From positions 868,001 to 932,000 of the forward strand of contig CAWEIK010000001.1 of assembly GCA_963809175.1 (NCBI GenBank): a DNA stretch of 64,000 bases, read 5' to 3'. Source of the stretch: JACCTU01 sp963809175 (GTDB lineage Bacteria; Actinomycetota; Thermoleophilia; Gaiellales; Gaiellaceae). A program made the position numbers and the translations under genes. The notes beneath the pieces are model-generated. The model saw only the letters and a list, made by a program, of their open reading frames with translations, ran no database searches and had not been told where the DNA came from. Shown here piece after piece: positions 7,312-16,303 of the stretch. Position 1 is the first letter of the stretch. The number at the start of each line of letters is the position of its first letter.

Positions 7312-9200
7312 GCCTGCGACCGTTCGAACAGTGCTTCCCACCGGCTGAGCAGCGCCTGGAGGTCGTCGCGCGCTCGCCGGTGCCGGGCGAGCACGTCGAC
7401 GTTCGCCCAGTCCTCCGAGAGCTGCTGCTCGAGCTCCGCGACCGTCGTCTCGAGGGTCGCGATCTCGTCCTCGACGAGGTCGAGCTCCGTCGGCCGGGTC
7501 GAGCGCTTGCGATCGGGCAGCTCGCGCTTGACGTGCGGCTTCGGCTTCTCGAGCTTCGGCGGAGTCGCCTGCGCCGCGCGCTCGTCGCGGATGCGCACGT
7601 AGTCGGCCCAGCCGCCTTCGTACGAGTTGATGCGGCCGTGCTCGATCGCGAGCGTGCGCTCGGCGACCGCGTCGAGCAGCGCGCGGTCATGCGAGACGAG
7701 CAGCACGGTGCCGGGGAACGCCTCGAGCGCCGCCTCGAGCGCCTCACGGCTCTCGAGGTCGAGGTGGTTCGTCGGCTCGTCGAGCACGAGGAAGTTCGCA
7801 CCGGAGGCGACGACGATCGCGAGCGCGAGCCGGCGTCGCTCACCGCCCGAGAGCACCTTCACGGGCTTCTCGTGCTCGCCCCAGCCGGAGAAGAGGAACT
7901 TCCCGAGCAGCGACTGCGCCTGCGGTCGTTGCAGGCCCGTCATCGTCTGGACGCACTGCAGCACCGAGCCGCGCTCGTCGAGCTCGACCTCCTGCTGCGA
8001 GAAGTACGCGGCCTCGACGCCGTGACCGAGTCGAATGCGGCCCGCGCCGGGCTCGCGCTTGCCGAGCAGCGTCTCCAGCAGCGTCGTCTTGCCGGAGCCG
8101 TTCGGGCCGATGAGCGCGACGTGCTCGCCGCGCTCGAGCGCGAAGGACGTGTCGACGAGCAGGTGCTTGGTGCCCGCCGCCAGGTAGACGTCGTCGACCT
8201 CGGCGACGGTGCGTCCGCTTCGCGCCGGCTTCAGGAACTCGAACCCGAGCGAGCGCGTCTTGCGCGACAGCAGCGCGACCTCGCCGGTCGCTGCCGAGCG
8301 CTCCTGCTGCAGACGCCCGATCTGTGTCACCTTCGCCTGCGCCTGCTTCGCCTTGTCCTTCTTGGCGCGGAAGCGCTCGACGAACCGTTCGAGGCGCGCG
8401 ATGTCGACCGCGATCCGGTCGGCCGTCTTCTGCGCGTGCTCCGCGCGCTGCGCCTTCTCGAGCCGCCACGCGTGCCAGGGTCCTGCGAAGAACGTCGCCC
8501 TCCCCGACACGAGCTCGAGCGTCGCGTTCGTGACCGCCTCGAGGAACCAGCGGTCGTGCGCGACGAGGATCACGCCGGCGTCGAGCGACTGCAGCTCGCG
8601 CTCCAGCCACTCGAGGCTCGCGACGTCGAGGTGGTTCGTCGGCTCGTCGAGCAGGATCAGGTCGGGGTCGCCGCTGAGCGCGCGCGCGAGCGAGGCGCGC
8701 GTCAGCTCGCCGCCGGAGAACGTCGTCAGCGGGCGATCGAGGTCGACCTCTGCGAAGCCGAGCCCGCGCACGACCGCGTTCGTGCGCTCCCGCCACGCAT
8801 ACCCGCCGGCGTGCTCGAGGCGAGCCTGCGCCTCGCCGTAGCGCCGCAGCGTCGCCTGGTCGTGTGCCCCGGCGCCCATCGCCTCCTCGAGCCGTCGCAG
8901 CTCCTCTTCAGTGGAAATGAGGTCGCGCGCGCCCGAGAGCACGTACTCGCGGAGCGAGAGCGCGCGGTCGAGCGGCGGCCGCTGGTCGTGCAGCGCGACC
9001 CGCGTGCCCTTCTGGAAGGCGAGCTCGCCGCCGTGGAGCTCGGTCTCGCCCGACAGGAGCCGGAGCAGGGTCGTCTTGCCGGCCCCGTTCGGGCCGGCGA
9101 GCGCGACGCGGTCGCGGCGCTCGACCTTGAAGGAGACGCCGTCGAACAGGACGTCTCCGCCGAGCTCCTTCTTGAGGTTGGATGCGATGACCACTGCCAT
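7308..9200 (-). CDS. ABC-F family ATPase (ribosome-associated)
   Basis: A 630-residue soluble protein with two ABC modules and no membrane segments, the hallmark of ABC-F translation factors (EttA, Uup, antibiotic-protection proteins). Module 1 has GPNGAGKTT near residue 37, SGGELTR and LILLDEPTNHLD. Module 2 has GPNGSGKTT, LSGGERRR and LVLDEPTNHLD. Between them lies a Lys/Arg-rich linker (about residues 245-300, RFRAKKDKAKQAQAKVTQIG) that would reach into the ribosomal E site. The C-terminus is a basic segment plus a coiled coil (residues 555-620), as in Uup. The open frame continues far upstream, but that is a shadow of tkt. MAVVIASNLKKE at 9200 is the natural start. Confidence 0.92.
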   Translation of the reverse strand: MAVVIASNLKKELGGDVLFDGVSFKVERRDRVALAGPNGAGKTTLLRLLSGETELHGGELAFQKGTRVALHDQRPPLDRALSLREYVLSGARDLISTEEELRRLEEAMGAGAHDQATLRRYGEAQARLEHAGGYAWRERTNAVVRGLGFAEVDLDRPLTTFSGGELTRASLARALSGDPDLILLDEPTNHLDVASLEWLERELQSLDAGVILVAHDRWFLEAVTNATLELVSGRATFFAGPWHAWRLEKAQRAEHAQKTADRIAVDIARLERFVERFRAKKDKAKQAQAKVTQIGRLQQERSAATGEVALLSRKTRSLGFEFLKPARSGRTVAEVDDVYLAAGTKHLLVDTSFALERGEHVALIGPNGSGKTTLLETLLGKREPGAGRIRLGHGVEAAYFSQQEVELDERGSVLQCVQTMTGLQRPQAQSLLGKFLFSGWGEHEKPVKVLSGGERRRLALAIVVASGANFLVLDEPTNHLDLESREALEAALEAFPGTVLLVSHDRALLDAVAERTLAIEHGRINSYEGGWADYVRIRDERAAQATPPKLEKPKPHVKRELPDRKRSTRPTELDLVEDEIATLETTVAELEQQLSEDWANVDVLARHRRARDDLQALLSRWEALFERSQA

Positions 9201-9223
9201 CGCGCCTAAGGGTAGAGCGCGAG

Positions 9224-11047
9224 CTAGGCCGTGGCGCGTTCGCGCACGAGCTGCCGAGCGGCCTCGGCGATGTGCTCGGCGTCGATCCCGGCCGCGTTCA
9301 GCAGCTGGTCCGGCTTCCCGGAGTGCGGCAGGTCGCGGACGGCGAGCTTCGTCACCCGCGGCGCGTCGTCGAGATCGGCGAGCGTCGAGAGCACGGCTTC
9401 GCCGAGCCCGCCCTCGGGCCAGTGGTCCTCGACGGTGACGATCGGCATCTGGAGGCCGCGCAGGGTGTCGGCGTCGATCGGCTTGACCGAGTAGAGGTCG
9501 ATCACCCGCGCCGAGATGCCCTCGGCCTCGAGCGTCTCGGCGGCCTCGAGCGCCTCGTGCAGCGTGATCCCCGCGCCGACGATCGCGACGTCGTCGCCCT
9601 CGCGCACCGTCTTGCTGCCGCCGACCGGAAACTCCTCGTCGGGGCCGTAGATCACCGGCGTGTCCGCGCGCGTCGTGCGCAGGAACGAGATCCCCTCGAG
9701 GTCGCCCATCGCGCGCACGAGCTTCACCGTCTGGTTGCCGTCGCTCGGGTAGAGCACGGTCGAGCCGTGGATCGCGCGGAACTCGGCGAGGTCCTCGAGC
9801 GCCATCTGCGACGGCCCGTCCTCGCCGATCGACACGCCCGCGTGCGAGCCGCAGAGCTTGATCGTCGCGCGCGAGATCGCCGCCATGCGGACGAAGTCGT
9901 ACGCGCGCGAGGCGAACGCTGCGAACGTGGAGGCGAACGGCTTCCAGCCGAGCACCTGCATGCCGACCGCGGCGGCGACCATCTGCTGCTCGGCGATGAA
10001 CATCTCGAAGAAGCGCTCGGGGTGCGCCTTGCCGAAGATCTCCGCGTACGTCGAGTTCGAGACCTCGCCGTCGAGCGCGACGACCTTGCCGTCCGCGGCG
10101 CCGAGCGCGGCGAGCGCGTCGCCGTACGCGCGGCGGGTCGCGATCTTCGAGCCGACCTCGTAGCTCGGCCACTCAGCGGCGGCCGTCTCGAACACGTGCG
10201 GCGTGCCCGCCTTCGGCTTCGGGACGTCGACGACGATGTTGCGAATCCCGCCGAGCTCCTCGATCGCCTCTTCGGAGATCGCCTTGCCGTGCCAGCCGTC
10301 CTGGTTCTCGACCTTCGAGTAGCCCTTGCCCTTGATCGTCTTGGCGACGATCGCGGTCGGCTTGCCCGTCGTCGACTCGGCCTCGTTGTACGCGGCGTCG
10401 ATCTGCTCGACGTCGTGACCGTCGACCTCGATCGCGTTCCAGCCGCACGCTTCGAGCCGGCGCGAGAAGTACGCGAGGTCCCAGCCGTGCATCGTCTCGC
10501 CGCGCTGCCCGAGGCGGTTGACGTCGATGATCGCCGTCAGGTTGTCGAGCTTGTAGAAGGACGCGTGCTCGATCGCCTCCCACATCGACCCCTCGGCCAT
10601 CTCGCTGTCGCCGCAGATCACCCAGACGCGAAACGGCAGCTTGTCGAGCTGCTTGCCCGCGAGCGCCATCCCGACCCCGATCGGCAGCCCCTGCCCGAGC
10701 GAGCCGGTCGCGACGTCGACCCACGGGAGCACCGGCGTCGGATGTCCCTCGAGGCGGGAGCCGAACTGCCGGTAGGTGCCGAACTCCTCTTCGCTGAGCA
10801 CGCCGGCCGCGCGGAAGAGCCCGTAGACCAGCGGTGACGCGTGGCCCTTCGAGAAGATCAGGCGGTCGTTCGCCGGGCTCTTCGGGTCGTCGTAGTCGTA
10901 GCGGAAGTGCCCCGCGAGGAGCACTGCCGCGAGGTCTGCGGCGGACATCGACGACGTCGGGTGGCCGGAGCCGGCCTTCGCGCTCGCACGGACCGCGTCG
11001 ACCCGAAGCTGCTGCCCGAGCTCCCGGTAGAGGTCGTAGTCAGCCAT
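9224..11047 (-). CDS. tkt: Transketolase
   Basis: Moves two-carbon ketol units between sugar phosphates, with thiamine diphosphate, in the non-oxidative pentose phosphate pathway. The 607-residue chain begins with GSGHPTSSMSAADLA near residue 26. The ThDP motif GDSEMAEGSMWEA starts at residue 146. The pyrimidine-binding domain begins near 310 (ATRRAYGDAL), with GEDGPSQMALEDLA and a C-terminal transketolase domain. It is shorter than the 660-670 residues of the usual enzyme and resembles the compact fused-type transketolases of actinobacteria. The start is divergent from rpiB across 22 bases with overlapping -10 boxes. Seven further genes of the same pathway lie on the other strand. Confidence 0.93.
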   Translation of the reverse strand: MADYDLYRELGQQLRVDAVRASAKAGSGHPTSSMSAADLAAVLLAGHFRYDYDDPKSPANDRLIFSKGHASPLVYGLFRAAGVLSEEEFGTYRQFGSRLEGHPTPVLPWVDVATGSLGQGLPIGVGMALAGKQLDKLPFRVWVICGDSEMAEGSMWEAIEHASFYKLDNLTAIIDVNRLGQRGETMHGWDLAYFSRRLEACGWNAIEVDGHDVEQIDAAYNEAESTTGKPTAIVAKTIKGKGYSKVENQDGWHGKAISEEAIEELGGIRNIVVDVPKPKAGTPHVFETAAAEWPSYEVGSKIATRRAYGDALAALGAADGKVVALDGEVSNSTYAEIFGKAHPERFFEMFIAEQQMVAAAVGMQVLGWKPFASTFAAFASRAYDFVRMAAISRATIKLCGSHAGVSIGEDGPSQMALEDLAEFRAIHGSTVLYPSDGNQTVKLVRAMGDLEGISFLRTTRADTPVIYGPDEEFPVGGSKTVREGDDVAIVGAGITLHEALEAAETLEAEGISARVIDLYSVKPIDADTLRGLQMPIVTVEDHWPEGGLGEAVLSTLADLDDAPRVTKLAVRDLPHSGKPDQLLNAAGIDAEHIAEAARQLVRERATA

Positions 11048-11054
11048 GCCCGTG

Positions 11055-11061
11055 TACCGTA
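11055..11061. promoter_or_regulatory. Overlapping divergent -10 boxes for tkt and rpiB
   Basis: TACCGT (11055-11060, plus) and TACGGT (11061-11056, minus) occupy nearly the same seven bases. They lie nine bases before the rpiB ATG and eight before the tkt ATG. With only 22 bases between the genes, the transcripts must be leaderless or nearly so, and the two promoters should compete. Inferred from spacing. Confidence 0.45.
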
Positions 11062-11069
11062 ACCACACC

Positions 11070-11543
11070 ATGCGAGTCGCGGTCGCCTTCGACCACCGTG
11101 GGGTCAAGCTGCGCGGATGCGTGCTCGCAGTTGTCCAGGAACAAGGCCACGAGGTGGTGGACCTGGGAACCGACGCCCCCGAGCCGCGGGTCGACTACCC
11201 CGACAAGGCGCAGGAGGTCGGAGACGCGATCCGGTCGGGGGCCGCGGATCGCGGCGTCCTCGTCTGCGGCTCCGGTGTCGGCGCCTCCGTTGCGGCCTGC
11301 AAGCTGCCGGGGATCCGCGCCGCGATCTGCCACGACACGTACTCGGCCCACCAGGGCGTCGAGCACGACGACATGAACGTGCTCTGCCTCGGGTCGGAGG
11401 TCGTCGGGGCCGAGCTCGCCGCGGAGCTCGTCCGGACCTTCCTCCAGGCAGAGTTCGACGGTGGTGAGCGGTACGTGAAGAGGTTGGAAAAGGTCGCCCG
11501 AATGGAAAAGGAGTTGGCGCATGGCGAAGTCACGTCTACATGA
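11070..11543 (+). CDS. rpiB: Ribose-5-phosphate isomerase B
   Basis: Interconverts ribose-5-phosphate and ribulose-5-phosphate. The 157-residue protein matches the RpiB/LacAB family. It has AVAFDHRGVKLR at the N-terminus (Asp8, His9), the catalytic Cys66 in the anion-hole loop CGSGVGASVAACK, and ICHDTYSAHQGVEHDDMNVL with the phosphate-binding residues. First gene of the plus-strand pentose phosphate run. Its 3' end overlaps the tal start by 23 bases. Confidence 0.93.
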   Translation: MRVAVAFDHRGVKLRGCVLAVVQEQGHEVVDLGTDAPEPRVDYPDKAQEVGDAIRSGAADRGVLVCGSGVGASVAACKLPGIRAAICHDTYSAHQGVEHDDMNVLCLGSEVVGAELAAELVRTFLQAEFDGGERYVKRLEKVARMEKELAHGEVTST

Positions 11544-12626
11544 GCTGAGCGAGCGCGGGCAAAGCGTCTGGATCGACTCGCTCTCGCGCCAGTGGCTGCG
11601 CGACGGGACGATGCGGAAGCTGATCGACGAGGACGCGGTCGTCGGCGTCACCTCGAATCCGACCATCTTCCAGAAGGCGCTCTCCGAGGGCGACTGGTAC
11701 GACGACCAGCTGCGCGAGCTGATCCAGGCCGAGGAGGACCCGCGGGAGATCTTCTGGCAGCTCGCCGTCGCCGACATCACGGAGGCCTGCGATCTGTTCC
11801 GCCCGATCTGGGACGAGGGCCAGGGACAGGACGGGTACGTCTCGCTCGAGGTCGACCCCGACCTCGCGTACGAGCGCGACGCGACGATCGAGCAGGCGCT
11901 GAAGCTGCACGAGCTGGGTCGACAAGCCGAACCTCTTCGTGAAGATCCCGGCGACGGAGCCCGGGCTCGGCGCGATCGAGGAGTGCATCGCGCGCGGCAA
12001 GTCGATCAACGTGACGCTTGATCTTCTCGCTCGCGCGCTACGAGGCGGTCGCGCAGGCGTACATCCGCGGGCTCGAGCGGCTCGTCGAGGACGGTGGCGA
12101 CCCGTCGCCCGTCGCGTCGGTCGCGTCGTTCTTCGTCTCGCGCGTCGACACCGAGGCGGACAAGCGCCTCGACGCCGTCGGTCATCCGGAGCTGAAGGGG
12201 AAGCTCGCGATCGCGAACGCGAAGCTCGCGTACCAGCGCTACCAGGAGCTGTTCTCGGGCGAGCGCTGGGACGCGCTCGCAGCCAAGGGCGCGACGAAGC
12301 AGCGCTGCCTCTGGGCGTCGACCTCGACGAAGAACCCCGAGTACCGCGACGTGATGTACGTCGAGGAGCTGATCGGACCCGAGACGGTGAACACGATGCC
12401 GCTCGAGACGATCGAGGCGTTCCAGGACCACGGCGTCGTCGCCGACACGCTCGAGCAGGGCGTCGACGAGGCGCGGAAGCTGCTCGAACAGCTCGCCGAT
12501 GCCGGCGTCGACTACGACGACGTCACGGACACGCTCGAGCGCGAAGGCGTCCAGAAGTTCTCCGACTCGTTCGCCGAGCTGCTCGAGGGCATCCGCGCGA
12601 AGCGCGGCGAGCTCGTCTCGGCCTAG
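11521..12626 (+). CDS. tal: Transaldolase, two frameshifts
   Basis: Transfers dihydroxyacetone from sedoheptulose-7-phosphate to glyceraldehyde-3-phosphate through a Lys Schiff base. The pieces join into about 367 residues of the long actinobacterial Tal type. They show GVTSNPTIFQKALSEGDWYD near residue 41, FVKIPATEPGL with the Schiff-base Lys, SINVTLIFSLARY after repair, and LWASTSTKNPEYRD. Breaks lie at 11916-11918 (ggg for gg) and 12018-12019 (tt for t). Deleting one base at each restores the frame. The TAG stop overlaps the GTG of pgi by one base. In many actinobacteria these two enzymes are adjacent or fused. Confidence 0.9.
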
Positions 12627-13927
12627 TGGCCACCAACACCGCGCAGCTGGTCGACCGCATCTGGAGCCGGGACCCGAGCGTGTGGACCGGCGCTGACGAG
12701 GCGCAATGGCTCGGCTGGCTCGACGAGCCGTTTCGGATGCACGAACGCGTGCCCGAGCTGCTCGAGCGGTTCTCGCGGGTCGAGTTCGAGCGCGTCTGCC
12801 TGCTCGGCATGGGCGGGTCGAGCCTCGCGCCCGAGGTGCTCAAGCGCCTCTTCCGCATCGACACGTTCGAGACGCTCGACACGACGCACCCGAGCGCGGT
12901 GCGGCGCGTCGAGACCGACGGCACCCTCTTCATCTCGGCGTCCAAGTCGGGCTCGACGCTCGAGACGCGCTCGCACACCGACTACTTCCTGGAGCAAGTC
13001 GGCCAGGGCGATCGCTTCGTCGCGATCACCGACCCCGGCTCGGAGCTCGAGCGGCTCGCGTCCGAACGCGGGTTCTTCGACACGATCCACGGTGAGCCGA
13101 CGATCGGTGGCCGTTACTCGGCCCTGTCGCCGTTCGGGATCGTGCCGGCGGTGCTGATGGGGATCGACGCCCACAAGCTGCTCGACCGCGCCGAGGAGAT
13201 GCGAGAGGCGTGTCGGCTCGAGGTGGGAAACCCGGGCCTGGAGCTCGGGCTCGAGCTCGGCGCCGGCCCCGACAAGGTGCTCGTCGAGGGCGACTTCGGC
13301 CTCTGGGTCGAGCAGCTCCTCGCGGAGTCGACCGGCAAGCACGGCCAGGGGCTCGTCCCCGTCCGCTACGGCGACGCCGACGAGGTGCAGCGGCCGGACT
13401 TCCGCGTCGACGATCCCTACGAGGTCGCGCAGGAGTTCTTCCGCTGGGAGTTCGCGACCGCTGTCGCCGGGTCGATCCTCGGGATCAACCCGTTCGACCA
13501 ACCCGACGTGCAGGCGGCGAAGGACAAGACGAACGAGCTGCTCTCGCGCGGCGGTGCGCCTTCCGTCGAGCCCGAGGGCGACCTCGACGAGCTGCTCGCC
13601 GGCGCGCGCGAGGGCGACTACGTCGCGATCCTCGCGTTCATCGACCCGGCGCGCGAGGGAGAGCTCGCGCCGCTCGTCGACCGCGCGCGCGCGACGGGCC
13701 GCCCCGTCTCCGTCGGGCTCGGCCCGCGCTACCTCCACTCCACCGGGCAGCTGCACAAGGGCGGCCCGGACACCGGCCTCTTCGTCCAGGTCGTCGACGA
13801 CCTCGGCGAGGAGCTGCCGATCCCGGGCCGGCCGTTCGGCTTCCGGACGCTGATCGCCGCGCAGGCGGCGGGCGACTTCGAGGCGCTGAAGGAGCGCGGT
13901 CGCCGGGCTGTCAGGGTGACGCTGTGA
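12626..13927 (+). CDS. pgi: Glucose-6-phosphate isomerase
   Basis: Interconverts glucose-6-phosphate and fructose-6-phosphate, returning pentose phosphate products to Zwf. The 433-residue protein carries the sugar isomerase (SIS) fold: LLGMGGSSLAPEVLKRLF near residue 57, ISASKSGSTLETRSH near 100, and the C-terminal LHKGGPDTGLFVQ. It is shorter than E. coli Pgi and resembles the Pgi half of actinobacterial Tal-Pgi fusions. Start GTG at 12626 overlaps the tal stop (TAGTG). The end overlaps gnd by four bases. No frameshift. Confidence 0.88.
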   Translation: MATNTAQLVDRIWSRDPSVWTGADEAQWLGWLDEPFRMHERVPELLERFSRVEFERVCLLGMGGSSLAPEVLKRLFRIDTFETLDTTHPSAVRRVETDGTLFISASKSGSTLETRSHTDYFLEQVGQGDRFVAITDPGSELERLASERGFFDTIHGEPTIGGRYSALSPFGIVPAVLMGIDAHKLLDRAEEMREACRLEVGNPGLELGLELGAGPDKVLVEGDFGLWVEQLLAESTGKHGQGLVPVRYGDADEVQRPDFRVDDPYEVAQEFFRWEFATAVAGSILGINPFDQPDVQAAKDKTNELLSRGGAPSVEPEGDLDELLAGAREGDYVAILAFIDPAREGELAPLVDRARATGRPVSVGLGPRYLHSTGQLHKGGPDTGLFVQVVDDLGEELPIPGRPFGFRTLIAAQAAGDFEALKERGRRAVRVTL

Positions 13928-14826
13928 AGCTCGGGATGATCGGCCTCGGTCGCATGGGCTCCGGGATGACCGAACGTCTTCGGCGCGACGGGCACGAGGT
14001 GATGTCCTACGACCCGAAGGTCGAGTCGACGGCGGGATCACTCGCCGAGCTGGCGACGCAGCTCGAGTCGCCGCGCGTGTTCTGGCTGATGGTGCCGGCG
14101 GGCGAGATCACCGAGAGCACGTTCCGCGAGTCGCTCGACGTGCTCGAGCAGGGCGACGTCCTCGTCGACGGCGGCAACTCGTACTTCCGCGACTCGATCC
14201 GCCGCCACGACGAGGCCAAGGAGCGCGGCGTGCGCTTCGTCGACGTCGGCGTCTCGGGCGGCGTGTGGGGCCTCGAGGTCGGCTTCTGTCTGATGGCGGG
14301 CGGCGACGACGACGCCACCGCGATCCTCGCACCGGCCTTCGACTCGCTCGCGCCGGAGAACGGCTGGGCCGACGTCGGCGGGCCGGGCTCGGGGCACTAC
14401 GTGAAGATGGTCCACAACGGGATCGAGTACGGGCTGATGGAGGCGTACGCCGAGGGCTTCGAGCTGATGAAGCACTCCCAGTTCGACCTCGACCTCGAGG
14501 AGATCGCGGGCATCTGGCGCTACGGCTCGGTCGTGCGCTCGTGGCTCCTCGACCTCCTCTACGAGGCGTTCAAGACGAACGGCTCGAGCCTCGAGCAGAT
14601 CGCGCCCTACGTCGAGGACTCGGGTGAGGGCCGGTGGACGATCAACGAGGCCATCAACCAAGGCGTTCCGGTGCCGGCGATCGCCAGCGCCTTGTTCGCG
14701 CGCTTCGCGTCACGCGACGAGATCAACTTCGGGGCGAAGGTGCAGGCGGCGCTTCGCAACCAGTTCGGCGGACACGCGGTGCGCGCGGCGGAAGAGCGCA
14801 AGGAAGACCCTGACCCAAGTCGCTGA
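13924..14826 (+). CDS. gnd: 6-phosphogluconate dehydrogenase, short (GntZ/YqeC) type
   Basis: Oxidative decarboxylation of 6-phosphogluconate to ribulose-5-phosphate. At 300 residues it belongs to the short dimeric or tetrameric type (GntZ, YqeC) that often prefers NAD. The Rossmann motif is GMIGLGRMGSGMTERL at residue 4. The substrate-binding loop is VDVGVSGGVWGLEVG near 109. The catalytic Lys lies in GSGHYVKMVHNGIEYG near 159. The GTG start overlaps the pgi stop (GTGA). The 3' end overlaps the reading frame of zwf by about 17 bases. Intact. Confidence 0.92.
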   Translation: MKLGMIGLGRMGSGMTERLRRDGHEVMSYDPKVESTAGSLAELATQLESPRVFWLMVPAGEITESTFRESLDVLEQGDVLVDGGNSYFRDSIRRHDEAKERGVRFVDVGVSGGVWGLEVGFCLMAGGDDDATAILAPAFDSLAPENGWADVGGPGSGHYVKMVHNGIEYGLMEAYAEGFELMKHSQFDLDLEEIAGIWRYGSVVRSWLLDLLYEAFKTNGSSLEQIAPYVEDSGEGRWTINEAINQGVPVPAIASALFARFASRDEINFGAKVQAALRNQFGGHAVRAAEERKEDPDPSR

Positions 14827-16303
14827 GAACCCGCTGCTCGAAGGGCTCGAGCGCAGGCGCACGCCCGACCCGTGCGTGCTCGTGATCTTCGGCGCGTCGG
14901 GCGACCTGACCAGGCGCAAGCTCTTCCCCGCCCTGTACGCCTTGGCAACGAGGCACATGCTGCCCGAGCGCTTCGCGGTGCTCGGCACCGCGCGCAGCCC
15001 GATGTCGACCGAGGAGTTCCGCAAGGCGATGGAGAAGGCGGTCCGCGAGTACGGGCGCGTCGAGTTCAAGCAGGAGGTCTGGGACGAGCTGGTGTCGGCG
15101 ACGCACTACGTGCCGATCGAGTTCGAGCACGATCCCGGCCAGGATCGCCTCGCGGAGAAGCTCAACGAGCTCGACAAGGAGCAGGGCACGGAGGGCAACC
15201 GCCTCTACTACCTCGCCGTGCCGCCGAGCGCGATCGCGATGCTCGTCCAGGAGATCGGCGAGCGGCGGGCGACCGAGGGCTGGGCGCGGTTGATCGTCGA
15301 GAAGCCGTTCGGGCAGGACCTCGCCTCCGCGCGACGCCTGAACGAGGAGATCCGCCGCTACTTCGACGAGAACGAGATCTTCCGGATCGACCACTACCTG
15401 GGCAAGGAGACCGTCCAGAACATGCTGGCGCTGCGGTTCGCGAACGGGATCTTCGAGCCGCTCTGGTCGCGCCAGTACGTCGACCACGTGCAGATCACGG
15501 TCGCGGAGTCGATCGGGATCGAAGGTCGCGCGGCGTTCTACGAGCAGGCGGGCGCGACGCGCGACGTCCTTCAGAACCACCTGCTGCAGCTGCTCGCACT
15601 CACGGCGATGGAGCCGCCGATCGACTTCGACGCCGACGCGGTGCGCAACGAGAAGGCGAAGGTGCTGCGCGCGACCGAGGTCGACGACGTCGTCCGCGGG
15701 CAGTACGGCCGCGGGTACATCGAGGGCAAGGAGGTTCCGGGCTATCGCGAGGAGGAAGGCGTCGACCCGGAGTCGATCACCGAGACGTTCGTCGCGGCGA
15801 AGCTCCGCGTCGACACGTGGCGCTGGGCCGACACGCCGTTCTACGTTCGCACGGGCAAGCGGCTCGCCAAGCGCGAGACGACGATCGCGGTCCAGTTCAA
15901 GCGCGTCCCGCAGTCGCTCTTCGCGCACTCGGACGGCTTGCGACCGAACGTGCTCGCGATCCATGTGCAGCCCGACGAGGGGGTCTCGCTCGGGATCGGC
16001 GCGAAGGTCCCGGGCCAGGGCATGACCGTGCGCACGGTGAACATGGACTTCCTCTACGGCGGCGCGTTCCGCACCGGCCTCCCCGAGGCGTACGAGCGCC
16101 TGATCCTCGACGCGATGCGCGGCGACCCGACGCTCTTCACTCGCGCCGACGAGATCGAGGAGCAGTGGCGGATCGTCGACTCGATCCAGGCGCGCTGGGC
16201 CGACCAGATTCCCGACTTGCCGAACTACGACGCCGGGACGTGGGGGCCCGAGGGCGCGGACGACCTGATCACGCGCGACGGGCGCTCCTGGAGACGGCAT
16301 TGA
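14810..16303 (+). CDS. zwf: Glucose-6-phosphate 1-dehydrogenase
   Basis: Oxidises glucose-6-phosphate to 6-phosphogluconolactone with NADP, the entry step of the oxidative pentose phosphate route. The protein shows VIFGASGDLTRRKLFPALYA near residue 25 (coenzyme-binding GASGDL). The active-site peptide is RIDHYLGKETVQNML near residue 192, including the catalytic His. The C-terminal domain is normal. Length is about 497 residues. There is no ATG, GTG or TTG at the expected place. The frame reads LTQVAENPLLEGLERRRTPD, so CTG at 14810 is the most likely start, or the start codon is damaged. The opcA gene follows with a four-base overlap (TTGA). Confidence 0.93.
   Translation: MTQVAENPLLEGLERRRTPDPCVLVIFGASGDLTRRKLFPALYALATRHMLPERFAVLGTARSPMSTEEFRKAMEKAVREYGRVEFKQEVWDELVSATHYVPIEFEHDPGQDRLAEKLNELDKEQGTEGNRLYYLAVPPSAIAMLVQEIGERRATEGWARLIVEKPFGQDLASARRLNEEIRRYFDENEIFRIDHYLGKETVQNMLALRFANGIFEPLWSRQYVDHVQITVAESIGIEGRAAFYEQAGATRDVLQNHLLQLLALTAMEPPIDFDADAVRNEKAKVLRATEVDDVVRGQYGRGYIEGKEVPGYREEEGVDPESITETFVAAKLRVDTWRWADTPFYVRTGKRLAKRETTIAVQFKRVPQSLFAHSDGLRPNVLAIHVQPDEGVSLGIGAKVPGQGMTVRTVNMDFLYGGAFRTGLPEAYERLILDAMRGDPTLFTRADEIEEQWRIVDSIQARWADQIPDLPNYDAGTWGPEGADDLITRDGRSWRRH

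Noticed and set aside
9201..10172. N-terminal extension of the ABC-F protein to 954 residues
   Set aside because: The extension lies antisense-free but out of frame within tkt, is Arg/Ala-rich and has no motif. MAVVIASNLKKE at 9200 is a normal ABC-F start.
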